In this document: positions 37,401 to 48,400 of the stretch, in pieces | How positions within the stretch are numbered: the first letter of the stretch is position 1 | Layout of the letters: the number at the start of each line of letters is the position of its first letter | Assembly: GCA_013396755.1 (NCBI GenBank) | Contig: VWZF01002965.1 | Location: forward strand, 131,941-195,940 | Direction: 5' to 3' | DNA from: Sclerurus mexicanus | Taxonomy: Eukaryota > Chordata > Aves > Passeriformes > Furnariidae | DNA length: 64,000 nt | Position numbers and translations under genes: made by a program | The notes under the pieces: model-generated | Seen by the model: only the letters and a program-made list of their open reading frames with translations | Told to the model about the DNA's origin: nothing | Databases searched by the model: none

Positions 37401-40400
37401 TACCCCCCAGATTTCTCCCCCACAACTTTTATTTAGTTTAATTTAACACTTTTTGTTTTGTGAAAGGACCACCAGTTTTGTTACCATTTGTTCATGGCTT
37501 TAGCACTTTGCTAGGGGTCTAGATTTGAGCAACTACCTCTTTTGCAGTATAACAAGCTGTACCTGGGGAATCTACAAGTGTTTGACAGTTCATGTATATA
37601 AATAGATAGAAAGTATATAAAATCCTCTTCTAGGTAGGGTATGCTTTGTTGCAATGACCAACTGAATGGCCAGCATCCACAAAGACAAATAAGATTATTT
37701 TAGATAAACTGGAGTCCAGTGGTAAACTGTTGAATGATCAGAAACTCTCTGTTGGTATACCTACTCTTGTTTTGAAGTAGCCCTTCTGTAATGATGACTT
37801 GTATATGGTTTGCTAGTGCTCTTCAGCTGATGGATACAAAAAAAGAATTGAAAAAATGGCTATGGGTCTTGCAAAGAAGTATGTGGTGGCAAGTGTGCAC
37901 GCGTAGAAACATTTTAAGAACGCTAACAGGAATATTTTGTTTTCTAAGAAGCCTGCTTGTCATTCTCTGCTTAAAAATATATTCTATATTTTGGGGTATT
38001 TTAATATTTAATACATACTTTATTAATTCGTATTTTTCAAGCCCACATGATAACAAAGCTGATGTAAATCATAAACATTAATTAATATAACATCAGAAGT
38101 GAAAAGCGGGATGTGTTAAGCTTTAACTTCAAATAAGACGTAAAATCTAGCTAAAATGATTTTAATTTCATGGTGAAAATCAAGCAATAATAATCCTATT
38201 TACTGGAAATTTTTTTGTGTCACAGCCTTAGAGGTAAAACAGCCTACATGCATAAATGAATGCTGATGGAAAATCTGGGGTTTTTTTCTCCCTTTTCTTA
38301 GGACCAACCTATGGGAGGCTGGGAAATGATCCGAAAAATTGGAGACACTTCTGCAAGTTACAGATTTACCTTAAGATATGTACTAAAGGCAGGCCAGACT
38401 GCTACAGTAAGTTGTCAAGCTTCAGCTGCTCAGTTGAAATGGACTTCAGGCCAATTTTTTGGTGTCAGTAAGACACAAGGTCTTTAGTTTCGGCCTTTCT
38501 GTGTACATGTTCAGCAAATAATCACCTGTATTGGTGTTGGGCATTGTTTGTGTCAGTTGCTGAGACAGTTGCTACTGAGCCATATTTTTCAGAAACGTTC
38601 TATATGAAGCAGTAATTTTCACCATATACAAGCACACTTATATATTCAAAAGTCTCTGCATTAAAAAAAAAGTGCTTTATTATAACAAGCCTCAGAAGTA
38701 GGCAGGCAGATGCATGTACTTCCTTAACAGACATTCACAAGTGTCACTTCAATGAAACACATTAACTCAGTAAATAACTTCGAAAGATGCAAGACTAGCA
38801 AATAATGCCCACGTGTGACTTCTGTTAACAGGTCTGGGCTGCAAATGCTGGAGTGACTGCAAGCCCTCCCACTGACCTCATCTGGAAGAACCAGAATTCC
38901 TGGGGCACTGGTGAAGATGTGAAAGTTGTACTGAAAAATTCTCAGGGAGAGGTAAAACACCTCAGATGTGTTTAAACTTGTCCTTCTGTGGTGGCATCAC
39001 CTTCAAATAGTACAAATACAAGGTGAAACCCTTGTTAGGGCTTTACCCAGGAATGCACTGGAGTGTTTAGTAAAGTTCCCTCCTTTTGCTTTCCAACCAA
39101 GCATCCTGTACCTCTGACTTAACTCTGTCTTAACCACAGTTTAGGAATGCAATTTATTGAAGTGTGTGGGGTTTTTTCCCCCTCTATATTGAGTGTAAGT
39201 AGTAGAAGAATTATTTGTTCAGGCACTGCCCTTATGCCAGGAGTTGGGCAGTCCCTTAGAATACACTTTGAAAAGAAAAGGTTTTAGTAAGCTCTTCAAG
39301 TGATTTATTTTTCTTAAATTAGTTTTCCTAAAAACTCTGTGTTTATAAGGAACGCTACAGTGAAATTCACTTCAGGAAGTGGGGGATTAATTCTTATAAG
39401 GTAAGATTTAAAGCTTTGGGGAGGACTATTACTATGACATCATGCAATTGAAAGAAAATATTTAAATAAGTACATGAAAGAAAGCAGATTTTGTAAGAAC
39501 TTGATGTTTTGTTAGAAAGACTCTTTAATCATTAAGAGATTTAAAATTAAGCTGCTATGAATGCTGTTTATGCACAGCTGTATTTGAAAAGTATGTAGAC
39601 AGAATGAGTACCAATAGTTTTCCCAACAGCTGGCACTCTCATTTCTCAAAGTCTTAAGTAGATGAGCATCAGATTTTGGAGGAGTCAAATCTTAAAACTG
39701 TGTTGCAGGAGGTGGCTCAGAGAAGCACTGTCTTCAAGACAACAGCACGTGAAGGGGAGGATGAGGAAATTGAGGAAGAAGGAGCTGAACCTCTGGAGAC
39801 AGAAGAACTTGCTCCTCAGCAGGTATCTTGTTTTAGGTTAACAAGGTTATTTAGGTTGAAAAAATGGAGATAGGAGTCATGAATTCTTTAAAAAAAATCA
39901 TAAAAAATATCATGAGGGAGTGTTTTTTTTATTTGGGTTTTTTTTTTCAGTAGTAATTAAAGAAGGCATGGAGCTGTGTTATTGAAACCAGTGCAAAAAT
40001 GTTCCTTAATGTATTCATTTTGAGAGAAGTGGACTTTTCTTAAAACAGGGTTGAAAAGCTTAAAGATGTGGGGTTTTTTGTTCTTTTTTTCCCTTGAAGT
40101 CGGTTCCTGGTAGGATTTCCCCCACGCCGTTTGTTTATGGTAAAGTTTGGCTTAAGAAGGTAAATCTAAATTTATATAAAGTTTTGAGAATTTAAATTGA
40201 GAATTTAAATCTCTCTTTTTCTCTGATAGAGAAAATTAGGATAGTGTCTTCTGTTTACATATTTTCTCTTAAAATTTGAGATTCAAATTTGAGAGAAAAT
40301 GTCCCTTGCATGCTGAAAAAATGCAACTCTAAAGGCATATGTAAACAGACCAAAAATGAGTGGGTTGGAAATCGTATTTTTTTTCAACCATAAATTTTGG

Positions 40401-40941
40401 CCTACACCTGAATCATAACTTTGTGGCATGTAAGGTGGATTTTTATTGCACCTATGCAGAAGTATGAAAGCTCACCCATCTGCTCACATGGTTTCTGGGA
40501 TTGTGTAGTTCATCTGCAGTGTGTGTTTTAGTAGCTTATGAAACATTATAGAAAGACTAGGTTTCTTTAGATAAAAACTCTGAAGATACTTGTATATGCT
40601 CCCAGCTATACTGGCCACCTGTCTAAACTCACTGATGCTTTTTGATTTGAGATCCAAATACGGTAGTTGTGTTTTTCTGATACCTATTCTCCATTACCTC
40701 TCATAGGAAAGGATGTATAACATTACTTCCAGGGAGTAACAGGTCGTACAGCTTTGCATGCTGACTCTTGTTCATACCATGCCAGGCTAATAATTTAATA
40801 TATTAAAAATGTACAGCATATTATTTTGAGTAGCAAAACCTTTTGCTGCTGGATTCTTTGGGTCTTTTTTTAATCAAAGATGGTTCTCTCTGTTCATCAC
40901 AGGCAGAGCAAACATCTGCCAGAGGCTGTGTGGTCATGTAA
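28284..40941 (+). CDS. LMNB1: Lamin B1 (exons 2-11; exon 1 missing in assembly gap)
   Basis: Lamin B1 is a type V intermediate filament protein that polymerises under the inner nuclear membrane and helps anchor chromatin. Ten exons are read: 28284-28440, 29127-29252, 30202-30372, 31758-31883, 34442-34662, 35899-36124, 38302-38406, 38832-38951, 39709-39822, 40903-40941. All have GT/AG ends and join in one frame of 1405 bases. They encode coil 1B through coil 2 ending with the rod-termination motif YRKLLEGEEER, a CDK-type site (LTPSP), the NLS GKRRR, the Ig-like lamin tail domain (VSIEEIDVDGKFIRLKNTSE to WGTGEDVKVVLKNSQGE), an acidic tail and CaaX CVVM. Methionine in the last position predicts farnesylation. 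With a 359-base exon 1 the protein would be 587 residues (human 586, from memory). The sequence matches lamin B1 rather than B2 or A (NGAQVKLREIEAAL, ASATGNVSIEEIDVDG). Confidence 0.97.
28441..29126 (+). other. LMNB1: LMNB1 intron 2
   Basis: A 686-bp intron with GTGAGA and TTAAAG ends. Nothing else was recognised in it. Confidence 0.9.
29127..29252 (+). CDS. LMNB1: LMNB1 exon 3
   Basis: 126 bases, 42 codons, with LEASLAATKDHLIRETLQKV then DLENRCQSLTEDLEFRKNMY-EE, part of coil 1B. Acceptor is CTCTTAAAG and donor GTAAAT. The DLENRCQSLTEDLEFRK block is a lamin hallmark. Confidence 0.97.
29253..30201 (+). other. LMNB1: LMNB1 intron 3
   Basis: A 949-bp intron with GTAAAT and CTCGTAG ends. Nothing else was recognised in it. 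Confidence 0.9.
30202..30372 (+). CDS. LMNB1: LMNB1 exon 4
   Basis: 171 bases, 57 codons, starting EINETKRKLETRLVEVDSGR and ending ELEDTYHSK. Acceptor is TTCTCGTAG and donor GTGAGA. It covers the end of coil 1B and the linker into coil 2. Confidence 0.97.
30373..31757 (+). other. LMNB1: LMNB1 intron 4
   Basis: A 1385-bp intron with GTGAGA and CTGCAG ends. No repeats or genes were recognised. Confidence 0.9.
31758..31883 (+). CDS. LMNB1: LMNB1 exon 5
   Basis: 126 bases, 42 codons, LESARLSSEMSSSAVNTIRE to LSSHITNLQKE, coil 2 region. Acceptor is TTCTACTGCAG and donor GTAACG. Confidence 0.97.
33135..33166 (+). other. Potential G-quadruplex on the LMNB1 sense strand
   Basis: Four G runs of 3, 6, 4 and 3 are separated by loops of 6, 6 and 4 bases, fitting the usual G3+N1-7 rule. 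It is a sequence-based prediction only. Confidence 0.5.
33877..34121 (-). mobile_element. CR1 LINE 3' end, minus orientation, in LMNB1 intron 5
   Basis: It begins CACAGAATCACAGAACCAAT, the reversed CR1 terminus with two octamers, and continues with TGAACACCTCCAGGGACAGT and TGAAGAAATTCCCCCTGATG, ending near CACCTGAGGCTGTGGTCTTG. Confidence 0.93.
34442..34662 (+). CDS. LMNB1: LMNB1 exon 6
   Basis: 221 bases, starting SRAWQDRALELENSLTQEQE and ending with the intermediate-filament rod-end motif LDMEINAYRKLLEGEEE and a split Arg codon. Acceptor is ACTTTTCCAG and donor GTATGA. Conservation of the rod end indicates a functional filament protein. Confidence 0.97.
34663..35898 (+). other. LMNB1: LMNB1 intron 6
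   Basis: A 1236-bp intron. Its last third is occupied by a minus-orientation CR1 that reaches almost to the acceptor. Confidence 0.9.
35495..35867 (-). mobile_element. CR1 LINE 3' end, minus orientation, abutting LMNB1 exon 7
   Basis: It opens with GTAGAGTTGTGGAATTGCTA and GGTAGGAAAAGACCTCTAGG, then CAGTGCCACATCCACACATG, and finishes GGGAGTTTTGGAGGGCAAGG and CCTTTCCCCAGGCTGATGTA. All are CR1 blocks in reversed order. About 31 bases separate its end from exon 7. Confidence 0.9.
35899..36124 (+). CDS. LMNB1: LMNB1 exon 7 (NLS exon)
   Basis: 226 bases, completing the split Arg, then LKLTPSPSSRVTVSRASSSR, the NLS GKRRRIDVEE, and the first strand of the lamin tail domain ending NTSEQ. The acceptor is CTTCAATACAG. 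The donor is GTTGGA, weak compared with the other donors of this gene. The frame stays open 89 codons into the intron. A CR1 copy ends about 30 bp upstream. Confidence 0.97.
36125..38301 (+). other. LMNB1: LMNB1 intron 7
   Basis: A 2177-bp intron with donor GTTGGA and acceptor TTCTTAG. The first 267 bases have no stop in the exon-7 frame. No other gene was seen. Confidence 0.9.
38302..38406 (+). CDS. LMNB1: LMNB1 exon 8
   Basis: 105 bases, 35 codons, starting DQPMGGWEMIRKIGDTSASY and ending LKAGQTAT, core of the Ig-like lamin tail domain. Acceptor is CCTTTTCTTAG and donor GTAAGT. Confidence 0.97.
38832..38951 (+). CDS. LMNB1: LMNB1 exon 9
   Basis: 120 bases, 40 codons, VWAANAGVTASPPTDLIWKN then QNSWGTGEDVKVVLKNSQGE, the end of the Ig-like fold. 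Acceptor is TTCTGTTAACAG and donor GTAAAA. Confidence 0.97.
38952..39708 (+). other. LMNB1: LMNB1 intron 9
   Basis: A 757-bp intron with GTAAAA and GTTGCAG ends. No other feature was seen. Confidence 0.9.
39709..39822 (+). CDS. LMNB1: LMNB1 exon 10 (acidic tail)
   Basis: 114 bases, 38 codons, EVAQRSTVFKTTAREGEDEE followed by an acidic stretch ending EELAPQQ. Acceptor is GTGTTGCAG and donor GTATCT. The human protein has a glutamate run at the same place. Confidence 0.96.
39823..40902 (+). other. LMNB1: LMNB1 intron 10
   Basis: A 1080-bp intron. It holds nested inverted repeats at 40250-40349 and a tandem TGAGAATTTAAAT pair near 40185-40211. Confidence 0.9.
40250..40349. repeat. Nested inverted repeats, possible stem-loop or MITE remnant
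   Basis: The outer arms TCTGTTTACATAT (40250-40262) and ATATGTAAACAGA (40337-40349) are perfectly complementary over 13 bp. Inside, ATTTTCTCTTAAAATTTGA (from 40261) pairs with the facing TTCAAATTTGAGAGAAAAT ending at 40300, with a small bulge. Confidence 0.7.
40903..40941 (+). CDS. LMNB1: LMNB1 exon 11 (CaaX box)
   Basis: 39 bases, 12 codons plus TAA: AEQTSARGCVVM. The cysteine of the C-terminal CVVM is the predicted farnesylation and carboxymethylation site that tethers B-type lamins to the inner nuclear membrane. Acceptor is GTTCATCACAG. It is too short to be found by length alone. Confidence 0.95.
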   Translation, partial: AEQTSARGCVVM

Positions 40942-41675
40942 GCTGCCACTCATCCGGGTTCCTGAAGTCAGAGTAATCCTTACCTACAGAATGGAGCCTT
41001 CTCAGAAGCACAAGGTTGTTTTCTGTCTGTGAATTCTTAAGCTGCGAGTCTGATGGCCTTAATTTCCTTTACCACCAAAAAAAAACAAGGAAGGTTTGTA
41101 GAAGTATCTTGACTTCCTCGCAGGATGTGAATTGTTGACTTCAAACAAATGTATTGTTTGGAAACTGATGTTCCTGTTCACAGATTTATATGCCAGTCTC
41201 TTTTTAATGAAACCTTGCTGGAATAGAAATATTCCAGTGTGTTTTGGGGATCGATTTTCTTAGATTATACGACTCTAGACTAGCTAGTTGTTAATCGACC
41301 TTTTTGTATTTAGGTGCTGTTGGGGATTGTTTTAGAATGCTTATTCTGCAGGAGGATTCATGTTACACCTTGTCATTGTGTTGTTAAGATAGTGTTACCA
41401 GCTTAAATTTTCCTGTGTGTTTTTTAACAAATAGAAGGCTGTTTTAATATGGATTGCCTTACTTGTTTACAATTTTTAGAAACAGAACCAAGTCCTTAGG
41501 GGTCTAGTCTACCTTTGTATGGGAAACAGTTGTAACTTTTTTTTTGTCAATGTTGAAAGTTTTTCTGTCCTTTTTCCATTCTGATGTCTGAAAAACCTTC
41601 TAATAAAGTATCTAAATAAACCTTTAATAAAGTATCTCTGTCCTATAATAAAAAGCAGTGAAGTTTTTGCAACTG
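40942..41675 (+). other. LMNB1: LMNB1 3' untranslated region (inferred)
   Basis: This is noncoding sequence between the TAA and the AATAAA cluster. The end is placed about 20-25 bp after the last signal by convention, and the true cleavage site is unknown. A longer 3' UTR using later signals cannot be excluded. Confidence 0.6.
41602..41652 (+). terminator. LMNB1: LMNB1 polyadenylation signal cluster (4 x AATAAA)
   Basis: AATAAA occurs at 41602, 41615, 41626 and 41647. The first and third sit in a repeated TAATAAAGTATCT unit, so local duplication has multiplied the signal. The cluster is 660-710 bp after the LMNB1 stop. Confidence 0.75.
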
Positions 41676-44351
41676 AGCTCAACGTTGAATGACTGTTGAA
41701 TACTTGAAACTGATAGGCTTTGAAGCTGAAGAAACATCCATGTAAATTGAACAGTGGCATTAAAGTTGCAGAGATTTCTCTTGAATAATAAGTAGTATTA
41801 CTTCACATTTGGAAATTTGGTTCTTTAGAGCTTTATTCAACAACATCTGTTGCACAACTGTCTGTGCTTTGTCCTTGCTCACAGGTTAATTCTTACTGGA
41901 CTGGCTTTTACTACATCATACAAGTATCAAGCTGAGCAGTTTAAGCATAGCAATAACATAAAGACAAATTTAGAAGTACTGTAAACTTTTGACATAGTCT
42001 GGTTGTATTTTTAAGTGCATGGCCAGAATTTCCAAAGTGGATTGGACTTTTTTTCTAGAAACAGTCTCATGGCAAATTTTAAGTCTTTTTAACATGTCTT
42101 TCATCCTGGATAAGTTCCCTTTTCTGGTGAGCAACATTTCAACCATGTGCCCCCAGAAGGTGAAGGGGGTGGATGGACAAGGGTTATGCAGATGGATGAA
42201 CATTGGGCATCTAACTCTTAGGCCATGGTAGGAACCCTTTGTATAATCAAATATTTTTGGTTATAGCTTTTGCAGAACCTATTTTTTGTCACCTGGATGG
42301 TGAACTCTCACCTGAATGTGTAGATAGAAGCTACTTCAAACTATAGTTTTTTTCTTTAAAGAGCTCTTTTACATGAATCCTGTGAATATGCTAAATCAGC
42401 ACTCTTGTGATGGATGACTATGAGAGAAATACGGATTTTGGAAGACTTTTTTTCTTTTTTTACTGTTACAAGAATTTCTGTAAACAAGCAGAAAAGGTGT
42501 TGGGAAACACAACTGGCTCGTCTGTGTGTGTTCACTCTAGCCTTTAGAGTGAGACATGCTACCACAAGGTGGAGGCCTTGTTTTGCCTTTCTTTTCAGTA
42601 CTTTAATAGCAACAACCACCCTAAACTTCTTACACTTCCCTGCAAGTTCCATAACTTCTGGAAGCATCTCTTTTGCTGATGAGAGCAGCTTCTATTCTCT
42701 TACCTTCTCCCCACCATCACACACTGAAGTCCAGAAGTACATTTTGATGACTGCAAGGTGGGGTGGACTGAAAAACACCATCCTCAAGCTTGTGGTGGGG
42801 CATATTATATGCCACTGTATACAGCAAATGCCAATTTTTAGGGAAAATACTTTTTTCTTCGTCTGTCACACAACAGAGCTCCTGTTCCTGTTAGTTTGGG
42901 ACTGCATTTAAAATACACCCACTGTGGTTACTGCCATAATTGCACCAACACAGGTGGATTTGGTAAAGGTACCTGACCCCTGGAAAAGGAGCTCCTTGGC
43001 TGTGTTCAGTGTTATGTGAAATGTGTTCATGTTTCCTGGGAAAACACGAAAATTTAGTCAGGAAATGAGCCAGAGAAGAAGCAAACAATATCCTAGTTAA
43101 CTCTGTAGTCATGTTTGACTTATGACTAAAATTTTGGGAAGTCTTTTTATTATTACTCTTACAGTAATATGTAAACGCTATTTTTAGGTACATTCAGTCC
43201 TTTCTAGAGTTGGCAACAGATATGGATTATCATTGGTACTGATCACAGAGCTGACATAAGGTACAAATTTCATCATCCTGCATATGAAAACTCATTAGTA
43301 ATTTAATGCTTGAAACTAGAAAAACTGCCAGAAATGCATCTGCTCAAATACACTCTTTTCTCGTGGAAAACAGATTAGGAATCTGTTTAGGAAACAGGGA
43401 TTGGGCAGCACTAGTATTGTACAATGAATACTCCTGGCTGCTTGTCGTGTTTCTGCAGAAGTTTGATTTTTGGTCTGTTTCACATCAAAAGAAGCAAACC
43501 TGTAAACTGCATTCTGTGTTTATAAAAACCCCAGTGTAATCTAACGTGGTATAAGTTAGTTTACAGTGGTGTTGACTGTAGCTTTATTCTAAAAATTATC
43601 TTTTACTTCTGACTTCTCTGTCCCTGCTGCATATACCTGCATCATAATTACCCAGGCAGACAGCAAAATATAGAGCAATTAATATGTAAATAATGTAAAT
43701 ACTTTTCAATGGATGCAAATTATTAATTTGCCTCTATAAATTAAACCATTTTAAAAGCTTATTTTAATTTCTCCATGAAAATTTATCGGTGCATCATTTT
43801 GATACTAAATTGAGGGTTTCTGGTTTGAAAAGGGTATTTATTATCTGTGGGACAGTGCCTTTTATATTCATGCTGCACTGCAAGCAGCACAGGTAGGAAA
43901 AACAAAATTACTGTTGCTTCTGCAGAAAGCCCACATGGTACCTATGAAGTATTTTTCTCCAGGCAAAGAAAGCAAGTAGCTGATGGAGAATAAAAGCTTT
44001 CAAAGCCTTTGTCCAAAACAGGGACTGGTGATTTTTATAAAGGGAATGGGCTGTGTATGATGGATGTGAATACTTATTTAGCCTTTGCTGGTATATGATG
44101 GTTAACCTCAAGGAAATGCTGAGACACTCAATTATTTTTAATATCCAGATAGATCCATCATAGGATTATGGCAAAAGTTATGTATTTTATCTCAGGTTTT
44201 GCATACATTTATTGCTCAGAGTCCGTTGCTGGTCTCCTAGTTTCTTTTTAGTGTGTTTTCATAAATACAGGACTTTTTCTGTGTGCCATTAATCCCAAAG
44301 AAAGGTTACATGTGGTGGCATCAGGGGAGGAAGGCACACTTCAGCTTAATC

Positions 44352-44380
44352 TGATTGATTGATTGATTGATTGATTGATT
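44352..44380. repeat. (TGAT)n tetranucleotide microsatellite
   Basis: Seven uninterrupted TGAT-type units. Confidence 0.9.
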
Positions 44381-44445
44381 AATAGTATTTTCTTCCAGTT
44401 GAAGATTAACTTTTGGATGTGATTTTTCATAGCTGTTTTGTACTT

Positions 44446-44493
44446 TGTGCATAAAAAAATGAAGGGCAATGTGCATAAAAAAATGAAGGGCAA
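44446..44493. repeat. Tandem duplication of a 24-bp unit
   Basis: Two exact copies of a unit starting TGTGCATAAAAAAATGAAGG lie at 44446-44469 and 44470-44493. Two copies with no divergence suggest a recent slippage event. Confidence 0.92.
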
Positions 44494-44939
44494 GCAAGTC
44501 TGGCTTTGTCCAGAATGTAAGTCATGGAATGAAACTAATGTTGGTTTTCCTCTGCCACTAGAGCTTTTTTTTTTTTTTTTTGAAGGTGTGGGGTTTTTTT
44601 TGTTGCTGTAAAGGGCATGTTGTAGATAGAATGTCAACACTGATTCTATATTTTGGCAAGTTTTATTGGGAGAGTATTAGGTATGTTTACAATAGAGTTG
44701 AAGAAAACCACAATCAATTCTATAACCTTTTGACACCAAAGGGAGGGAGAAATGTTCTGTAGCACTGCCACAAATGGGTGTAAGAGGTTAATCAGTGAAA
44801 GATTTGAGAACTGAAGGCAATTTAAGAACTTGGAAGATCTAACTCTTGATTTTTGAAAAGGCTGTCTTACGGGGAAATGCATGTGAAACTAAATTTGAAA
44901 TGTGGAATAACACAGTGGATTAGTGTGATGTCATCACCT

Positions 44940-45406
44940 GCACAGCTCTGTTTAATGTATTTATTGATCTGGACAAGGGCATTGGGTGTTCCCTCAGTGA
45001 ATTCACAGCCAGCACCAAGCTGGGCAGGAGTGTTGATGTGCTGGAGGGCAGGAAGGCTCTGCAGAGGGATCTGGACAGGCTGGATCCATGGGATGAGGCC
45101 AGTTGTGTGAGGGACAACAGGGGCAAGTGTCAGGTCCTACCCTTGCGTCACAACAACCCTCTGCAATGCCAGGCAAGGTTTAGACTGAGTATTAGTTAAA
45201 AATTAATTCAGTGAAAATGTGGTCAGGCATTGGAATGGGCTGCTCAAGGAGGTGGTGGAATCATCATTCCTGGAAGTGTTCGAAAAGCCTGTGGATGTGG
45301 CACTTGGGGACATGGTTTGTGGTGAATGTGGCAGTGCTGGGTCAGTGGGTGGACTGATCTCTTAGAGGGTTTTTCCAGTCTTAATTGTATGATCCTATGA
45401 TTTTGC
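44940..45406 (+). mobile_element. CR1 LINE, 3' ORF2 end plus 3' UTR, with internal deletion
   Basis: It covers more of CR1 than the other copies. GATCTGGACAAGGGCATTGG, CCAGCACCAAGCTGGGCAGG and GGCTCTGCAGAGGGATCTGG correspond to the end of the CR1 reverse-transcriptase ORF. After CACAACAACCC it jumps to 3' UTR sequence (GGTCAGGCATTGGAATGGGC) and ends TGTATGATCCTATGATT. Frame breaks show it is dead. Confidence 0.92.
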
Positions 45407-48400
45407 ATTGTCTACTAGTTTTAAAGATACTTTTGAATACCCCAAACCAGTATTTGGCAGTAAATAGGCAATACTCAGTTCTGCTTGCAAGGAAAACACT
45501 TGTTTAATTAACCAGTTCTGTGTTGTATGGAACTTGGTCTCATAAAAAGCAACAGATAAAGATATAAAATAAATTAACAGTTTTGGTTTTTTTTTTAAGG
45601 AAGAGCTTCTTTAGCTCTTTTAGTGCATGTGCCCCTCCCAGTACCTGTTCTCATATCTCTGTGATGGTATCCATTGCCTCAAAGGCCAATTGCACTTACT
45701 GGCTACAAGTCCCTTTATTCACTGAGTTGTCACATTTTCCTGTTGTGACTTTCCACTGTGAAATTGGTGCAAAGCAGTTTTTAATAAATTAAATGGAAAT
45801 GACAGTTTGGGATCTCGGTTTGGCAGAACTGTACAGCCGAGTAAAGAAGAATTAAACACCAAAAACTGAAGTATCTTTAACACTGCTTGTGTTGTGACTT
45901 CCAGCTGAACAGAAACCTGTTGTATTTCTAAATCTTTATGTAATGTGATAGACTAGTCTTGCAGGGAAAAAGACTATGGTAGAAGCCGTAAAACTTCCTC
46001 ACTTTGCACTGCACTCACTATTTATCCTGGATCATAAAAGGCTGCTTTTATCACTTGCTGCTTAAAATACTCATTTGAATACTGTTGAATACTGTTCCTT
46101 CTATATAACTTCTTACATGGAAAGGGAATGTAAATGGCAAGGCCAGCTGAATGAGAAGAAAAAGTTGCTGAGAAGGAAAAAAAAGGTGGTCCTTCATCCT
46201 TTCATTATTTAATTTATATTTGCTGAGCTCTTTAAGGATAGCATAACAAAGGTGTCATTGTACTGCCAGGAGCTTTGCTGGCTGTGGCTTCTGCTGCAGT
46301 TCATTTGGTCTTTCACATCTATTCTGACAAAAACGAGTATTGCTGCTGTTACAGGATATTTGCTGTAATGGTCCAGTTCTAAAGTGGTTAATGGAAATTT
46401 GGACTTGGGTGTGGCAACAACACCCTCAACTAGTGGAAGAAAAAGCAAACCTCATCAGGCAGATCCTTCTGTCTGTAAGTCCTCAGAACAGAAGTGGGAT
46501 TAATAAGTAATATCTCCCACCTCCCTATTCTTAGGAAAAACAAGGAAGAGTATGAATATGCATTTTTCTCATGAGTTTAATGCAGTTGTAAGTGCCTTGA
46601 GTGGATCTTTTCTGGCCTTCTTTTTTCCCTGTCAGGAAAATATGTGGGACACCACTGTGGTGGCATCACCAGTCAGCTTTGCTGTGCTTCTGCATCAAGC
46701 ACAGAAACTAAATTAGTAGAGTATTTGCTAAAGTGGACCATACATTCTCTTTGACTGCTTCAGTATGCCTTCTTCAGATAAAATAAGCTGTCTTTAAACA
46801 AACAAACAAAAAAAATAGAATTTGAAATAACACTGATGATGTGAGCCAAGTCACTGTCCTGATCTGTGTGCATATAACATGCAGCTTCATTTGAATAATT
46901 GTTTTTCTAGTTGCCAGTTAATTCTGAATCATACTGATTTTTTTGCTTCATGAAACAGACCCAGCAATAGTACTAAGAATAACACTTGTTTCATGGGCCA
47001 GCTTTTTGGGGCAGCTCCCAAAGAAGCAAAAGCTGTAACAGGGTTCTGAAGAAAGCTTACCTAAAGCAAAGGTATGGTGTGGGCATTAAAACACTGTCTG
47101 TCAGTGTCTTCACCCAGCTGGATTTGCTTTATTTTTGTGCCCAGCAGGTTTTCTTTTAACCTGGAACTCTGCCTAAGTGCATGTTCAGTCTTCTACCCAC
47201 ATAGTTAAGTTACCTCTGGGAGATGGGTTAAAAAAAAAAAAGAAAAAAAAAAACACAGAAAAACAAATCACTACAGGTTTTAGGCTATCACAGAGTTTGT
47301 GATATCCCTGTCTCCAGAGTCTTGAATAGTTTCCCTGGAGAAGAAGCACTTATTCATGGCCAAACATGTGACCAACCCCTGCCCTTACTCTATCTGCAGG
47401 TTCAGGGTTTTCTTAAACATCTTAGGTTGCTGTGAAAGTAGTTTTATGTCAGAATGAGGCTATTATTGCTTTATGTAGTTAGTTGATTCTTATATCCCCA
47501 TGAAATTGAGAGTTACAAAGAATATTGTTAAATAACATGCTTACAGCTAGACTGGTCGACAGACAGAATAAAGAAGATAGCAGATTTGGCTTCATGTACT
47601 AAGCTTTTTTTTCTCACACAGAGCACACACAACATCAAATAAGTTCTTGTCTGATGGCAAACACACATAATACCTTGAACTTTCTGATAGACAAACTTCT
47701 AGTCTTCCTGCTGTCTTCCTTTTCAGTTCTTGCAGAGTTAGGAAAACAAAGCATATGATGGTATTGCCATCTACACACGTTTCTAAAAAATTAATCTGTT
47801 CAAAGGGGCTTTGTATAAAATTCTAGTTCTAGCAGCATTTGCTAGTGAGATTTTGTGTAGTTATTTAAAATAAGTCTATCTATGCGAGTATGTGTCTTCT
47901 GGGAGTGAAGAACTGCTGAAAGGAATTGGGCATAAAACTAAGGGGAAATAATAATGTCATCCAGGAATAAGGTCTAGTCTTTATACTCCCAATTTGGTTT
48001 GGTCCCAATAGTAGGCTCTGTATTAAATTTTTTAAAAGGTGTCTTAGTCTCGGTGCTACCATGAGAGGTCACACTGCTAAATCTACCTGTCAGGCTGAAA
48101 ATTCAGCAGCTTTAAAATAATGCTGCTTTTTATGCAAGACAAGTTCCTGGTTTCTAAAACTTGTCTGATGAATCTCATTCATTATGTATGCAGAGTTTTC
48201 CTTACAAAAGTCTTAGAGTTAAATTCAGCTTGGTGTAAATGCAGAGTAAATTGGCTAAGTTTGAATTCACACCAGCAGAATGTGCACTTCAGTGAGGAAT
48301 GTGGTTCCTAATTTGTTGCCTCTGCATGGAAAACGTACATTTTTAACTTTTCCTGAGTGCTATGTACTGTAATACTTTTGATGGGAAGATTATTGCAATT

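Larger units (their letters stand above)
41676..44939. other. LMNB1-MARCHF3 intergenic, left part
   Basis: AT-rich DNA with a (TTGA)n tract at 44352-44380 and a doubled 24-bp unit at 44446-44493. An open frame of 165 codons at 42414 (+) resembles nothing I know and is within chance length. No gene was recognised. Confidence 0.6.

Noticed and set aside
42414..42911. 165-codon plus-strand open frame downstream of LMNB1
   Set aside because: Composition and sequence resemble translated noncoding DNA, and nothing suggests a promoter or splice structure.
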